Shown: one piece after another, positions 10,719 through 21,375 of the stretch
Numbering within the stretch: the stretch's first letter is position 1
Layout of the letters: each line of letters opens with the position of its first letter
Source: Dictyophora rubrovolvata
Lineage: Eukaryota; Basidiomycota; Agaricomycetes; Phallales; Phallaceae
DNA length: 64,000 bases
Reading direction: 5' to 3'
Assembly: GCA_029959195.1 (NCBI GenBank)
Contig: CP114119.1
Span: forward strand, 248,001-312,000
Translations under genes and position numbers: made by a program
The notes under the pieces: model-generated
What the model was told of the DNA's origin: nothing
Seen by the model: only the letters and a program-made list of their open reading frames with translations
The model's database searches: none

Positions 10719-11495
10719 CTACGGGGGTGGTGAGCCCTTGCTGCATGCAAGGGAATTGGACTGAGCACTCACGAATTCTGGGGAAAGGTTGCGTGACTGA
10801 AGGTCAGTAGCCAAAACTAATGGTCAAGATAAACCACTTACGATCGTCTGGTAAATACAAAATCATCAAACAAATTCAGCATGATGTATCCTTTAAATCT
10901 CTGACGTTTCACTTACCTGTGGTTCAATTGGAAGATTGATTAGATCAAGTAAATTTTCTTTGAATTGTTGAACTCACCGTGGCCGGTTGACTCCGGGAAA
11001 ACAAAAACTAAGTAACATTAGTACATAAATTCTCGCACGTGTTAAAGATCAGTTATTCTTACACCCGCCGCGTTTGAGATTATCGGAAACTGGGAGAACG
11101 ATTAGATATCATTGACTGAGTATTCGATCATCTCACCAGCATTTTTTAAACAACGTGAGTATTTAATTCTCTCATTGTTAAAGATGTATACTTACCGCCT
11201 TTGACGTTAGTGGGTACTGAAGGGACAGTTGAATATCACAGAAGATGAAAGCATTCATCAGTACAATTGAACGTACCATTTGACACAAAGCCTTGAGGAA
11301 GTAATTAAAAATGTGGAGAAGGTTTACGTCACGTATTGAATAACTCACCATTCTCCGGAACTGTAAACGATTTTTAAATTCATTGAGAAAGGGCATAGCA
11401 AATCCAAAACTCGTAAGATTCGTACCGGGGGAAGCAACAACAGACAGCAAGAGAACCGAGAAAAGAGTAACAAAGAAAGAAGATCTGACTTGCAT
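10719..11495 (-). CDS. Small secreted protein built from symmetric micro-exons
   Basis: A hand-spliced minus-strand gene. Exon 1 (11495-11426, 70 nt) encodes a signal peptide starting MQVRSSFFVTLFSVLLLSVV and ending ASP. The micro-exons are 11360-11349 (12 nt), 11291-11277 (15), 11216-11196 (21), 11089-11063 (27), 11007-10978 (30) and 10847-10842 (6). The proposed last exon is 10777-10719. All micro-exons start and end in phase 1 and are multiples of three. Every donor is strong (GTACGA, GTGAGT, GTACGT, GTAAGT, GTAAGA, GTGAGT, GTAAGT), every acceptor is NAG, and branch-like motifs such as TACTAATG are visible. Introns are 55-69 nt, except one of 106 nt and one composite of 130 nt that contains ACAG|GTAAGT. 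The predicted product is 79 aa. The micro-exon peptides share a V-x-x-N-(x-K)-G theme (VPENG, VPTNVKGG, VSDNLKRGG). The terminal exon is the least certain part. The function is unknown; a secreted effector- or signal-like peptide is an inference. Confidence 0.6.
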
Positions 11496-12344
11496 ATTGA
11501 CGTTTGGAATTTGTGGGAAAAAGTATGCGAGAAATCAAAAAGCTTCAAGTTGAGGGAGGAGAACGAGTGAGAGTGCTGGTTGAAGTGAAGAGATATGCGA
11601 TTTGGAAGCTGTTTAAATACCTTTTGAACAGATATAACTCCCTTATCTTTTGAGATTCAATTGTCCAGTCTAAAAAATGGTGGTTGGCATATAGTTATAT
11701 ATATATATATAGTGTGTATGTCTCTCTTAGTATTTTCTTTGAGTATTTGATATAAACCCCCTTTCTTCGCTTTGTCCGTGCTGAACAGAATATTGGTGTG
11801 CTAATCAGTACGCCCCGCTTCGCCTTATACAACGCTATTCTATTCACTTACACTCACACCATTCATATTCCTTTATCGTATTTGTGTCAAATATACACAA
11901 GTCTTCATTTCGTTCCTGCGTGAAGAGCCGCCGGTCAAAATCTTGCAAAATACGTGTGCTCCCGACATTTTAATTTTTGACTCCGATAAAGCAAGGGTGG
12001 TTTCGCGATGACCACTATAAGAGGTGATTAACCCCATACCCGCGCGTCATAATTTGTGAAGAAGTATGCCGGTGTTAAATGGCATTTGATGTAATGTACG
12101 ACTTATTTTAACCGAGTTCGATCTCTAATTTTCTATCAAAAGAGTTACCTTGATTACTTCGCCAGGTAATGTGACATGTCCCCTCTGGCGGTAAGTCAGG
12201 TAGGCTTTGTTTAGACATTTCGTCCAGCCTGAAAATTAAGACCACCAGATGGTATCTTAGTTTGCTGCACCATACGCATACATTGAACACGTTTGATCCT
12301 CGCAAATATAACACCGACAAGCACCATCTCAAAGTAAACCCCTC
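11496..12344. other. 5' flank of the micro-exon gene and gene-free stretch
   Basis: It contains a TA microsatellite at about 11694-11711 and a TATA-like gtttaaatacc near 11610, about 115 bp upstream of the micro-exon gene's ATG. This is compatible with a core promoter for that gene. No further coding region is supported before the SDR stop codon at 12345. Confidence 0.5.
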
Positions 12345-13655
12345 TTATCCGAAAAATGCCCCTCCGTCAATGGAGAGCGTCTGACCTGAGTGTTGGAAAT
12401 CAATACCCAAATCCCTAAGCACGAGTTTCAACATCGACAGCTTGCTTCACTCACCCGTCATAAATCTCGCCTCCTCAGAAGCGAGATAAGACACCACGTT
12501 CGCTACGTCTTGGGGTCCACCGACAGCCAAACTCATATTCGTCGCCTAATAAAAGACAAGGCAAGTCTGAAACCCCGAAAAGAGAAAGAAAATCAGGACG
12601 ACGTACGGAAGAAATTAGTTCAGTCATCTTCTGGATTGTTTCTTCCTCACCCATATTCCCATTAGTCAATGTTCCGCGTGCTAAATAATTTCAACATTTG
12701 GTGAGCATTACCGAAGCTGTTTCCTTGAAAAAGTGATTCCTTTTTACTCATGGGTGAATCTATTAATCCAGGTGCGTAGGCGTTCACCGTTATACCGTGT
12801 GTAGCCATCTCGGCCGCTGTCGGCGTATCATACCATAATTTGTTTCCGTGTGGAGGAGAAAAACGTTTTGCCATACCTAGACACTGAGTTATCCCTCTTA
12901 TCCCAAACTTACTAGCTGCGTAACCCGTTGAAGCCGTTGTGCCTAACAGTGGTAATCTGTCAATTTACTTTTTTACCGCCTTATGAGTCAATTAGTCCTA
13001 ACCTGTCCTTCCCAGAATCGACGATGCACCTGGGAATAAATCAAAATTAAAACCCAGGTTTAAAGAGGAGTTTTATCCTCTAACTTGCCGATTATACGTC
13101 CCCAAGAGTTTTGTTTAACCATCTGCCGAGCGGCTTCTCGATAACAGAGGAATACGCCAACCAAATTGACTTTCAGCACTTTTTCAAAATCTTCCAGTCG
13201 TACTAGAAGAAACAGAGTTGAGGAATAAAGACGCAATATATCGATGAACGATACTCACAATCTAAACATGGAGTTCCGAATGTTAGAGAAATCCCAGCAT
13301 TGGCAACCATCTTCAAAAACATGAGTGTTACAAGAGATACTCCACCATTTAGTCAAGCACTCACCACCCTTAGAATTCCTAACTCAGAAACACACCTTTC
13401 AACCATCCCAACAACGCTCTCCTCACTCGAAACATCAGCAACAACACTGATTCCCTTCCTTCCGATCGACACAATCTCTTTCACCACTTCCCCCAACGCC
13501 TCATCTTTTCCTTGCACATCATTGACAGCCACGTCGTATCCATCTTTTGCTAATCGGAGCGCTATCGCTTTTCCTATTCCTTGTGCCGCGCCTGTTACGA
13601 TTGCTGCACCTTTGCTCCCAGTGCTAGTTTCCGGAGAAGTCGTTGGCGCGGACAT
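12345..13655 (-). CDS. Short-chain dehydrogenase/reductase (diacetyl/acetoin reductase-like)
   Basis: A multi-exon NAD(P)-dependent oxidoreductase of the classical SDR fold. From ATG at 13655 the first exon carries AAIVTGAAQGIGKAIALRLA (TGxxxGIG cofactor motif) and DVAVNDVQGK. An intron then joins MVANAGISLT (NAG motif). Later exons give LEDFEKVLKVNLVGVFLCYR, ASSILGRTG, TTASTGYAASKFGIRGITQ (catalytic Y-x-x-x-K), HGITVNAYAPGLIDSPM, then GGPQDVANVVSYLASEEARF and QTLSIDGGAFFG-stop at 12347-12345. The end motif DGG is typical. The NDVQ segment after the second strand and the overall pattern resemble butanediol dehydrogenase/diacetyl reductase, but substrate specificity cannot be read. The exon between LKLFSTRNID and GGPQDV is loosely defined, so a small internal error is possible. 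It is divergent from the histidine phosphatase gene. Confidence 0.82.
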
Positions 13656-15064
13656 CAGATCAGGCCTTCAAAATGTGGGTAATGAGAATACGATTAGTCC
13701 TACATATTAGCTTTTGATGTCGCATTTATATATAAGGTGCGGGTCTAGGAAGGCAGGATCTCGTACGAAGGCAACTTTTGATCTGCCAATTTGCTAAGCA
13801 CTCGGGAGTCGGAATTAACCTGAGCTCAATCTAAATCACGCCCATCCGATCCACGATTCCAATTTCGCCACATACAAATTCAAATTGCCCGACTGTAGCT
13901 GTACCATATGTTTAATTGAAATTGAAAGAAAAACACTCCACTTTTTTTTGAAACTCACAGTGTAAACTGAACCTTCGTTGGCGACAGATAGGACAAATGG
14001 GGAGATCGGGCTTTCAGCCAACACCACAAAGAATTCTATTACCGATTTTTCGTTTTATAATTATCTTCCAATAACCCGGCGTCCATTGGTAAAAGAAGAG
14101 AACTCGCTTTTTTTACACACCAGAAGTGCCCCCGACTTTGATACTTGAAGCTTGATTCATGATCTACGCCGTAATTAAATTTCTTTCAAGCAAATTCAAA
14201 TGGATTGACACATTCGTTTTGGCGTGGTTCAGATATGCTACCTGAGACCCATTCGTGTCAGGCGGGAGCGGGATGTCAAGGTACCAGTCGCTATTCTTCA
14301 GCCAATGGTCTGTACTTTGTTTGGGAAAAAGACGTTTTTTGCGACCAATCAAATTATGTACTTCCTCACGAGATGAAATCCACGCGTTGGTGACGTATCT
14401 GGAATAATTGGTATTAATAGATTACACAATACTAGTGCCAATGTGAATTCATCACCAACACACTCATTTCATCACATTGTCGATGCGACATTTATAAAAG
14501 CAAGCTTTATAAACTGACGATATGACTTTCATGATGTGCGGATGTGGGTGTTTTAACGACTTTTACTGAACCTCGCCATACTCAATTTTCTTTGCCTGAA
14601 GGTAGTCTACATTAGGTTTTGTGTAATTATGAAAGTGAAGGACTTACGCCGCATTGCACCAAGTCATTGTTCCTTATTACCTACGACCTGGGACTACGCA
14701 ACTATCGTTGGAGTTGGAAGACACTCGTTTCAATACAAATCAAGTGTACATGTTGCGTCTGCTGAATATCCTCCGGAATCCGGACTGCCGCACTTGTCGT
14801 GGGTACGGGCCTGTTCGTAAGACACTCGATTGGAGCGCTCGGCGGTGACAGCGTGAGAATTGTATCATCTCTAATCCATTAGAGTTGTATCGACAACGAG
14901 GGCAATGAAAGAGAAACGATGACAAGAAAAGTAAAACGACGGGCGTCGTTGTTGGTCGGACCGACTCGTGGGCTGTGGTGGTGTCCCGTAGACTTCTATG
15001 GTGGCGCCATTTGTCGGACACCAATCTCGTCACCGCCGCATCACCACCTACTACCGTGGCCACG
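13656..15064. other. Intergenic region between divergent SDR and phosphatase genes
   Basis: About 1.4 kb with no supported gene. An in-frame extension upstream of the phosphatase ATG begins at 14975 (MVVSRRLLWWRHLSDTNLVT) and could encode a mitochondrial-like presequence. It is not included in the model because the downstream ATG already begins the conserved protein. Confidence 0.45.
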
Positions 15065-16397
15065 ATGCCCATAACATATCAAGTAAGTATAATCATGATT
15101 TCATTTTGTGTATTTCTCGTTTTTATATCGTTTAGATTGTTCCAGGATTCTTTGCTGATCCGTTAGATAACGAAGATCCTGACATCCTACAAGTAAAGAG
15201 CTTTCTTCACATAACTACGCGCGCGAACCCATAATTTAATCGTAATTCTTCTTAGGTTGCACCTTTTTTCGGTCTTTTAGACGAAAGTCCGGCTCGCTGG
15301 GAAAACTTGAGATCACGCATTGCAGCTCTTAACCGTGAAGCGCCACCAGATACGTCGTACAAGGTTGTCTTTATCGGACGACATGGCCAAGGTTTTCGTA
15401 TGTCCTACCATCTTTTTTTTGTTCTATTCAAGTCCAAATAGTGAACGTCTTAATTAGATAATCTTGCTGAAGTTTTATATGGTTCTCCCGTATGTTCAAT
15501 CATATTACCTCCCGGCTCTGGACATAAGCTACAACATACTTTTTTGCCCGACAGGAATGGAATAGACATTGGGCTAAATTGAACGGAGACGGGAAATTAG
15601 TCTGGGGTCGTTAGTAGAATTTTGTTTCGTCTAATGTCTCTTTTTCACCATAAGCCCTTTCAGCGGACCCATTACTCACTGATTTGGGTATTCAACAGGC
15701 ATACAACGTCAATAAAATTTGGAAAGCGGAAGCAGAGTTTGGTATTCCCCTTCCAGAGAGTTTATATTCAAGTCCCTTTACGCGAGCGGTGCATACGGCT
15801 GCTGTTACCTTTGAGGATCTACTGTTCTCACCCGCTGGCCCACTACCAGGAAAAAAGAAGGGAATGATCAAAGAGGTACAAAGAATAGGGTTTTACTCTG
15901 AATTTTTTTTTTTCGAAATCCAAGTAATTGGTTTTGTTTATTCTTAGAAACTTCGAGAAGTGAATGGAGTTCATTCCTGTGACATGCGACGACCACGATC
16001 CTACCTTTCGCAAGCTTTTTCACAGTTTGAGATTGAAGAGGGGTTCACTGAGCAGGACGAACTTTGGCAGCCCGATCATCGTGAGACTGAAGATGAGTTA
16101 ACTGTCAGATTACGAGAGGCTTTAGATGAAATTTTCAGAGAAGAAACCGCTACATGTCAGAACACTTTTTATGTTTCTCGAGCTAAGAGTTGAGTTAACT
16201 TGTGAACAGATATATCCATTACAGCGCATGGCGGTGCTATACGGGCTATGCGGAGAGTACTGAACGCTCCGCCTCGGAAGATTCCTACCGGAGGTATGTT
16301 CTGTTGGACATCTGTTTATCTTGTTGATCACGCTATCTATTTTTTTTTCGTAACAGGTTGTTTTGGCGTCGTCATATCCGTTAGAAAATCCCTTTGA
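15065..16397 (+). CDS. Histidine phosphatase / phosphoglycerate-mutase-like protein (Pmu1-like)
   Basis: Seven or eight small exons encode a branch-1 histidine phosphatase of about 300 aa. The N-terminus MPITYQ|IVPGFFADPL leads to VAPFFGLLDESPARWENLR, then KVVFIGRHGQG|FHNLAE, with the phospho-accepting His in RHG. Next come WNRHWAKLNGDG, PLLTDLGIQQAYNVNKIW, LPESLYSSPFTRAVHTA (the second Arg-containing motif), REVNGVHSCDMRRPRS, EEGFTEQDELW, and the C-terminal SITAHGGAIRAMRRVL with the second catalytic His. It ends GCFGVVISVRKSL-stop at 16395-16397. The layout matches fungal Pmu1/YKL128C-type phosphomutase-like proteins. The physiological substrate is unknown. All catalytic signatures are present, and the gene looks intact. 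Confidence 0.82.
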
Positions 16398-16960
16398 CCG
16401 ACTATTTAAAACATATCTTTATAGATCGGATTACTCAGCGTCATTAGATATGTATCAACTAGAATGAGTATATGAGTTTTTAATCACCACGATACGTCTG
16501 GGTATACGCAGACAGGGTGCCGAGCGTATTAAAATGTTTATTAGAAAAATTCGTAAGAGTAATACAGTGTCTTTACCATGCAATGACAAAGTTATAATAG
16601 TAATTAGCGAACTTGAAGGGCATTTTATGGGACCACTTTGGTCTATTTGGAACCGGTGATGTTAGAGTAAGGACACCAAATGAAGTTAATTTATTCTAAT
16701 ATAAGTTTTTTAGATGGTTACAAGGCTTGTTGATCCTTTGGACGGTTAATTAGCCCTAATTAACCTGAGCTGCGCCTCGCGCGTCTCACACGTCTAGTTT
16801 GGATCCTTTGGGTTACTTATTCACATAACCTGTTTAGGTTTTTGCGACAAGAGTAAGGACGACGCGTTTTGCATTGAAAAAACGTCCCCTTTTACAGTAC
16901 TATCGTCTCGAACAAAATATTCAATTTTAGATTCTGCACACTCGACATGCTGATGCAACT
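16398..16960. other. Spacer and 3' flank of SET copy B
   Basis: No gene is seen. The last about 120 bp (from 16855) match the sequence just downstream of the stop codon in SET copies A and E (a tract ending gctgatgcaactt(c/t)attgg). The duplicated unit therefore includes 3'-untranslated sequence. Confidence 0.6.
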
Positions 16961-18185
16961 TTATTGGAATCGACCCCACTCAGGAAACTTCTTTTCAGGG
17001 TCTTTCACCCAGTCAATCCACTGCTCAACCTCCCGGCGCGCCTTTTCACCATCAGTCTCGAGGTGTTTCACAGAAGACAGTATAGCCTTGAAACCCCACT
17101 CTTTAAACTTTTTCTTATCACCCAAAACCCCCGATAGCTTCATCAAACACACGTAAAAAATAAGAGCGGTCATAGATTCAATACCTTCCTTCGTGATGGT
17201 TACCAACCCACCGATTAAATCGTTCAGAAGCAGCTTAGTCTCTTGACGACCCACATGATGAGGTACAAGGCCTGACCTGATGAGGTTATCATATAAAAAT
17301 TCGAAGTGGCGAGATGTGTCGTCCGGCGCCGAGGTTTCGCGATTATGATCGGAGGTGGGTGATGATTTTGTACAGTATAAGCATTTGCACTTGAACTTGT
17401 AGCCGTTTTGGAGAGCAGATCGGCGGTCGGCGCAGGGCAGGAGCGTGTCTATGTATGAGACGGTTAGTTCTTGGCCTGCACGGATTGGGCGGACGGCTTG
17501 AACGGAAAAGGTGAAGAGGTTGGAGTTCCATATACTTCTGAGGTTAGGACCACAGCTAAGGAATAATAATCGGATGATGATGAATTAATAAGGTAGATGA
17601 TGTAGGGTACCTGTGATTCAATCGCGAAAGTTCGAGAAAAACACCACTATAACCCTCTTTTCCTTTCTGCAAATCGATTCCAAACGCGTTTGTAGTTCTA
17701 ATTCCATCAAATTCGGGAATGGCACCACCTCTCACGTTCACCAGATCACTAAACTTGGTCCAATCCTCCTCATCCATCACTTGCTTTGCGTAAATTTGGA
17801 AGCGCGTGAAAGAATCCAAGTCAATCATCATACGAGGGAATATAAGGATCGGACGTTCGACTATAACAATTTCGCCGAAGGCAATATCTCGGGTTGCAAT
17901 CATGCCTTTTCCTTTTCCTGGAATGTCGCGCATCGCATATGCTGGAGGGCTTTGTAAGGGCGGCAATAAGGTAGGAAGCAGCGAAGGGAGAGTCTCGTGC
18001 ACAACGTTGTACGCTGCGCTAATGATGATTTTTTTGTTTTTATTGTGATCGAAGTAAGGAATACCCGTAAACACGGTGTGTTGGGGATTAGGGCCGCCGA
18101 ATATGATGTCCAAGTCTTCTTGGTCTCTAAGAGGGAGATTTTGTTTCAGACGGTTCAGATCATTGGTTGTTTTAGTGCTGAGCAT
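16961..18185 (-). CDS. SET-domain protein, copy B
   Basis: Exons 18185-17611 and 17555-16961 with a 55-bp intron give 389 aa without stops. The intron position and phase are the same as in the other copies: it splits the codon for Ser in NHS|CGPN. It carries the family N-terminus (LNRLKQNLPLRDQEDLDIIF), GKGMIATRDIAFGEIVIVERP, SRLNH|SCGPN, VRPIRAGQELTVSYID, CADRRSALQNGYKFKCKC, and the C-terminal block ending FPEWGRFQ. SMYD-like lysine methyltransferase activity is inferred from the SET motifs. It is followed on the plus strand by a decayed ABHD11 5' end, mirroring the arrangement of copy E and the intact ABHD11 gene. Confidence 0.85.
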
Positions 18186-18329
18186 GGCCAGGTTGGAGGC
18201 GGGACTGCAGAAGAAGAAAAAAAGAAAAAAAAGTCCAGTTGCTATGCAGACGCCCTCCGCCGACTTGTCTACATAAATATATGAAAAGAAAGCCCACGCG
18301 AAACTCCGCCTTCACACAAACGTGAAGCA

Positions 18330-18943
18330 TCTAAAGAAGACAGAGCATCACAAACGTCCACAGGACACCGCGTTCGACTGTCGCAGTCTTTTTTATTTCT
18401 TCGATGTCGACGTCCTTTTTCATTGTAATGTCACCGATGGCGGGTATTCCCAAGGTAGTCCCCAGCATAAAATATTTGCAAGGCACTGGAGGCGATAACA
18501 TCTTCGACGAAATAATACTATGACAGGTTGTGCAAGAACACAACCCAAGTGAATGCATAGCCTTAGACACCAGCCATGGACCGTCCAAGGCCGTATTGCC
18601 TTAGCAAAGAGATAACGCAGGACGTAATGATTAATGAGAGCTTTATTGAGTGGTAGCTCACCGGAGCCCTTAGACCACAGACGTCGTTTACAGGTTCTCG
18701 GCATGAATGCCGGGAGGTGGTCGATCACTTTTTGACACTCAGCTCTGTTACCACCCGTTCGCCTCGAGACTGTCACCGTCGTCATATTATTGGATTGAGT
18801 TCTTTATGCTCTCAGGTTGTAAGCTTCGCCTATGTATTTACACAACAAAAACATAATATCGACGATTCCACACAAAAAAGAAGTGGTGCTCGGCAATTAC
18901 GTCATCCTTTTTTTTGACTTCTTTCCCCCGAATGATTCATTCA
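18330..18943. repeat. Duplicated intergenic unit, left copy
   Basis: This stretch aligns by eye with 24800-25370. Shared anchors include the tract with tttatttcttcgatgt, caaggcact(g/a)gaggcgata, cgacgaaataat, ttaatgagctttattgagtgg, and ctcggcatgaatgccggg versus ctcggcatagatgccggc. A third, shorter copy lies at about 22790-23090. It is the shared promoter side of the duplicated SET/ABHD11 pair. Confidence 0.7.
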
Positions 18944-19467
18944 GCTACTTGGTACAAAAGCGAAACATTCCATTGAAACAACTCCTATATCCAAGGAGAA
19001 ATCGTCATAAGCGTAGATCTATATCACACAGCACAGTGCCGGTTGAGCTGCACTACGAGAGAAAACTGAACCTTCAGGAAAAAAACTCTTCGGTTGGACC
19101 TTTATTGATCCGTCATGGACTATTGTAAGTGAAAGTGAATGGTTTCCTCAAGAAGCTTCCTTAATGAACGATTCTCGACCAAATAGCGGCTCTAAACAAA
19201 TTCGGAGATCGTCATCAAAAACGTTTGCGTCTCGCCTCTGAGGCTGTCCAGTCTACGCTCTTGTTCGTCTCTTTCTTGATTTTAATGACCTTGTTTCAAT
19301 CATCTGCATCTGCAAGGATCTTAAATTACGGAACATCACCCCATGCATCACCAATGACCTATGGCGATATCACCCATTTCTGCCAAACTCATGATCTATC
19401 CGGCATATCCCTCGGTTATTCGATGTAAATTCCAATACATTATTTTTTATCAAAAAGCGGTAATCTA
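18944..19467 (+). pseudogene. Truncated ABHD11 5' copy
   Basis: Homologous to the first three exons of the intact gene at 25377. Recognisable pieces are SISHSTVPVELHYE, PLLIRHGL at the first exon end, the second exon around tcatcaaaaacgtttgcgtctcgcctc, and the third-exon region with aacatcaccccatgcatcacc. An in-frame TGA interrupts the second exon, a 12-nt segment equivalent to Tyr-Ser-Ala-Met-Ala is missing from the third, and the N-terminal part is shifted by an 11-nt deletion. The copy stops abruptly in what would be intron 3, where SET copy C begins about 5 bp later. That junction marks the duplication breakpoint. Confidence 0.75.
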
Positions 19468-19472
19468 TTGCT

Positions 19473-20708
19473 TCATTGGTATCGACCCCACTCGGGAAAT
19501 TTCTTTTCAGGGTCTTTCACCCAGTCAATCCACTGCTCAACCTCCCGGCACGCCTCTTCACCATCAGTCTCGACATATTTCAAAGAAGACAGTATAGCCT
19601 TGAAACCCCACTCTTTAAACTTTTTCTTATCACCCAAAGCCCCCGACAATTTCATCAAACACACATAAAAAAAGACAGCGGCCATGGATTCAATACCTTC
19701 CTTCGTGATGACTACCAACCCGCTGATTAAATTGTTCAAAAGCAGTTTACTCTTTTGACGACCCACGTGACGAGGTACAATACCTGGCCTGATGAGGTTA
19801 TTATAGAACAATTCAAAGTCACGGGACATGTCATCCGACTTCGAGGTTTCGCGACGGTCTTGGTCGGAGGTGGGTGATGATTTTGCACAGTATGGGCATT
19901 TGCACTTGAATTTGTAGGCGCTTTGGAGAGAAGATTGGCGATCGGCGTAGGGCAGGAATGGGTTTATGTACGAAACAGTTAGTTCTTGGCCTGCACGGAT
20001 TGGGCGGACGGCTTGAACGGAAAAGGTGAAGAGGTGGGGATCCCATATATTTCTGAGGTTAGGACCACAGCTGGGGAATAATTATTAGTCAATGAAGACT
20101 CTTTAAGTATATATATATGAGAATGCAGGGTACCTGTGATTCAAACGCGAAAGTTCGAGAAAAACAGCACTATAATTCTCTTTTCCTTTCTGCAAATGAA
20201 TTTCAAACGCGTTCGTGTTTCTAATTCCATGAAATTCGGGGATGGTATCATCTTTCACATTCACCAGATCGCTAAACTTGATCCAATCTTCCTGATCCAT
20301 CGATCGCTTTGCGTACGTTTGGAAGCCCGTGACAGAATCCAGGTGAACCATCAAACGAGGGGATACAAGAATCGGACGTTCAATTATGACAATTTCGCCG
20401 AAGGCAATATCCCGAGTTGCAACCATGCCTTTTCCTTTCCCTGGAATGTCGCGCATTTCATACGCCGGAGGGCTTTGCAAGGGGGGAAATAAGGTAGGAA
20501 GCAGCGAAGGAAGAGTCTGGTGCACTACGTTGTACACCGCGCTAACGATGACTTTTTTGTTGTTATTGTGATCGAAGTAAGGAATATCCGTAAACACGAT
20601 GTGTTGGGGATTGGGCCCGCCGAGTATGATGTCCAAGTCTTCTTGACATTTAGGTGGGAGACTGTGTCCGAGAGCTTTCAGATCATTGATTGTTTTATTC
20701 CTGAACAT
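19473..20708 (-). CDS. SET-domain protein, copy C
   Basis: Exons 20708-20134 and 20070-19473 with a 63-bp intron give 390 aa. The ATG at 20708 (MFRNKTINDLKALGHS) aligns with the starts of copies B and E. An in-frame upstream ATG at 20831 would add a 41-residue Phe-rich leader that the other copies lack, so it was not chosen. Motifs are EDLDIILGGPNPQHIVFTDI, GKGMVATRDIAFGEIVIIERP, NH|SCGPN across the splice site, VRPIRAGQELTVSY, KCKCPYCAKSSP, and a terminal FPEWGRYQ. No disruption is seen. Its 3' side abuts the truncated ABHD11 copy directly. The 5' flank differs from copies B and E after about 100 bp, so it comes from a different breakpoint. Confidence 0.85.
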
Positions 20709-21375
20709 GACCGGGTCGAAGGAGGAACTGCGAAAGACAGCGAAGAAAAAGAAAGAGAAAAAGCCAAGTGGTGTGAATCGCCTATCGCTTTGTCTGTAGA
20801 CGATGCGGAAATACAATGTAAATATCTGCACGAGTGAAAAGGTCCCGAGAATGCTACTCAGAACTGATGAGAGTGATGCGATGATAATCTATCGGAGATA
20901 TAACGAAGGGTTAAATACAAAGCGGGACTTGTGGACATTAAAAGTGAATGATGGACATAGACACAAAAAAAAGAATGTCTGTAAGGATAGTCGGTGGACA
21001 AGGATTAAAATATACTCCGATGAGCGCTCCTGACCCTGCTACCCTTTGGCCATGTAGACGCCCGACGTAAAACGATGAGATCGATGAGATATTTGGGAGC
21101 CACATTCGACTCTTAATTAATAAACTCAGCCTCAAGGCAAACTCATGGTCTCCTCAGGTTTGCCTCTTCACTTTCATGACAAAATATTCCCAGAAGTCAG
21201 CAAGAAGTCCGGCAGGATATTAACTCGGATAGATCCCCAGTCTCGCGTTATGAACGCGTTACATGTCGCGTTTGTGCGCGTCAAAAGATTACCAGCACGT
21301 AATTGAAGTATAGTACATCCTACACCAAGCGTTAGTAGTAGGAGAATTCGAATGTTTCAGATTGTATATTCCATT
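20709..21375. other. Spacer between SET copies C and D
   Basis: No gene is supported. The part near 21050-21090 resembles the 5' flank of SET copy A (gatgagatcgatgagata). Sequence near the SET D stop is not clearly similar to the other 3' flanks, in line with D being the oldest copy. Confidence 0.45.

Noticed and set aside
11178-11495. Unspliced 105-codon frame starting at the micro-exon gene's ATG
   Set aside because: It arises because the first three introns lack stops in that frame; strong splice sites throughout favour the spliced reading.
20709-20831. Longer N-terminus for SET copy C from an upstream ATG
   Set aside because: The Phe-rich 41-residue leader is absent from copies A, B and E, whose starts align with the downstream ATG at 20708.
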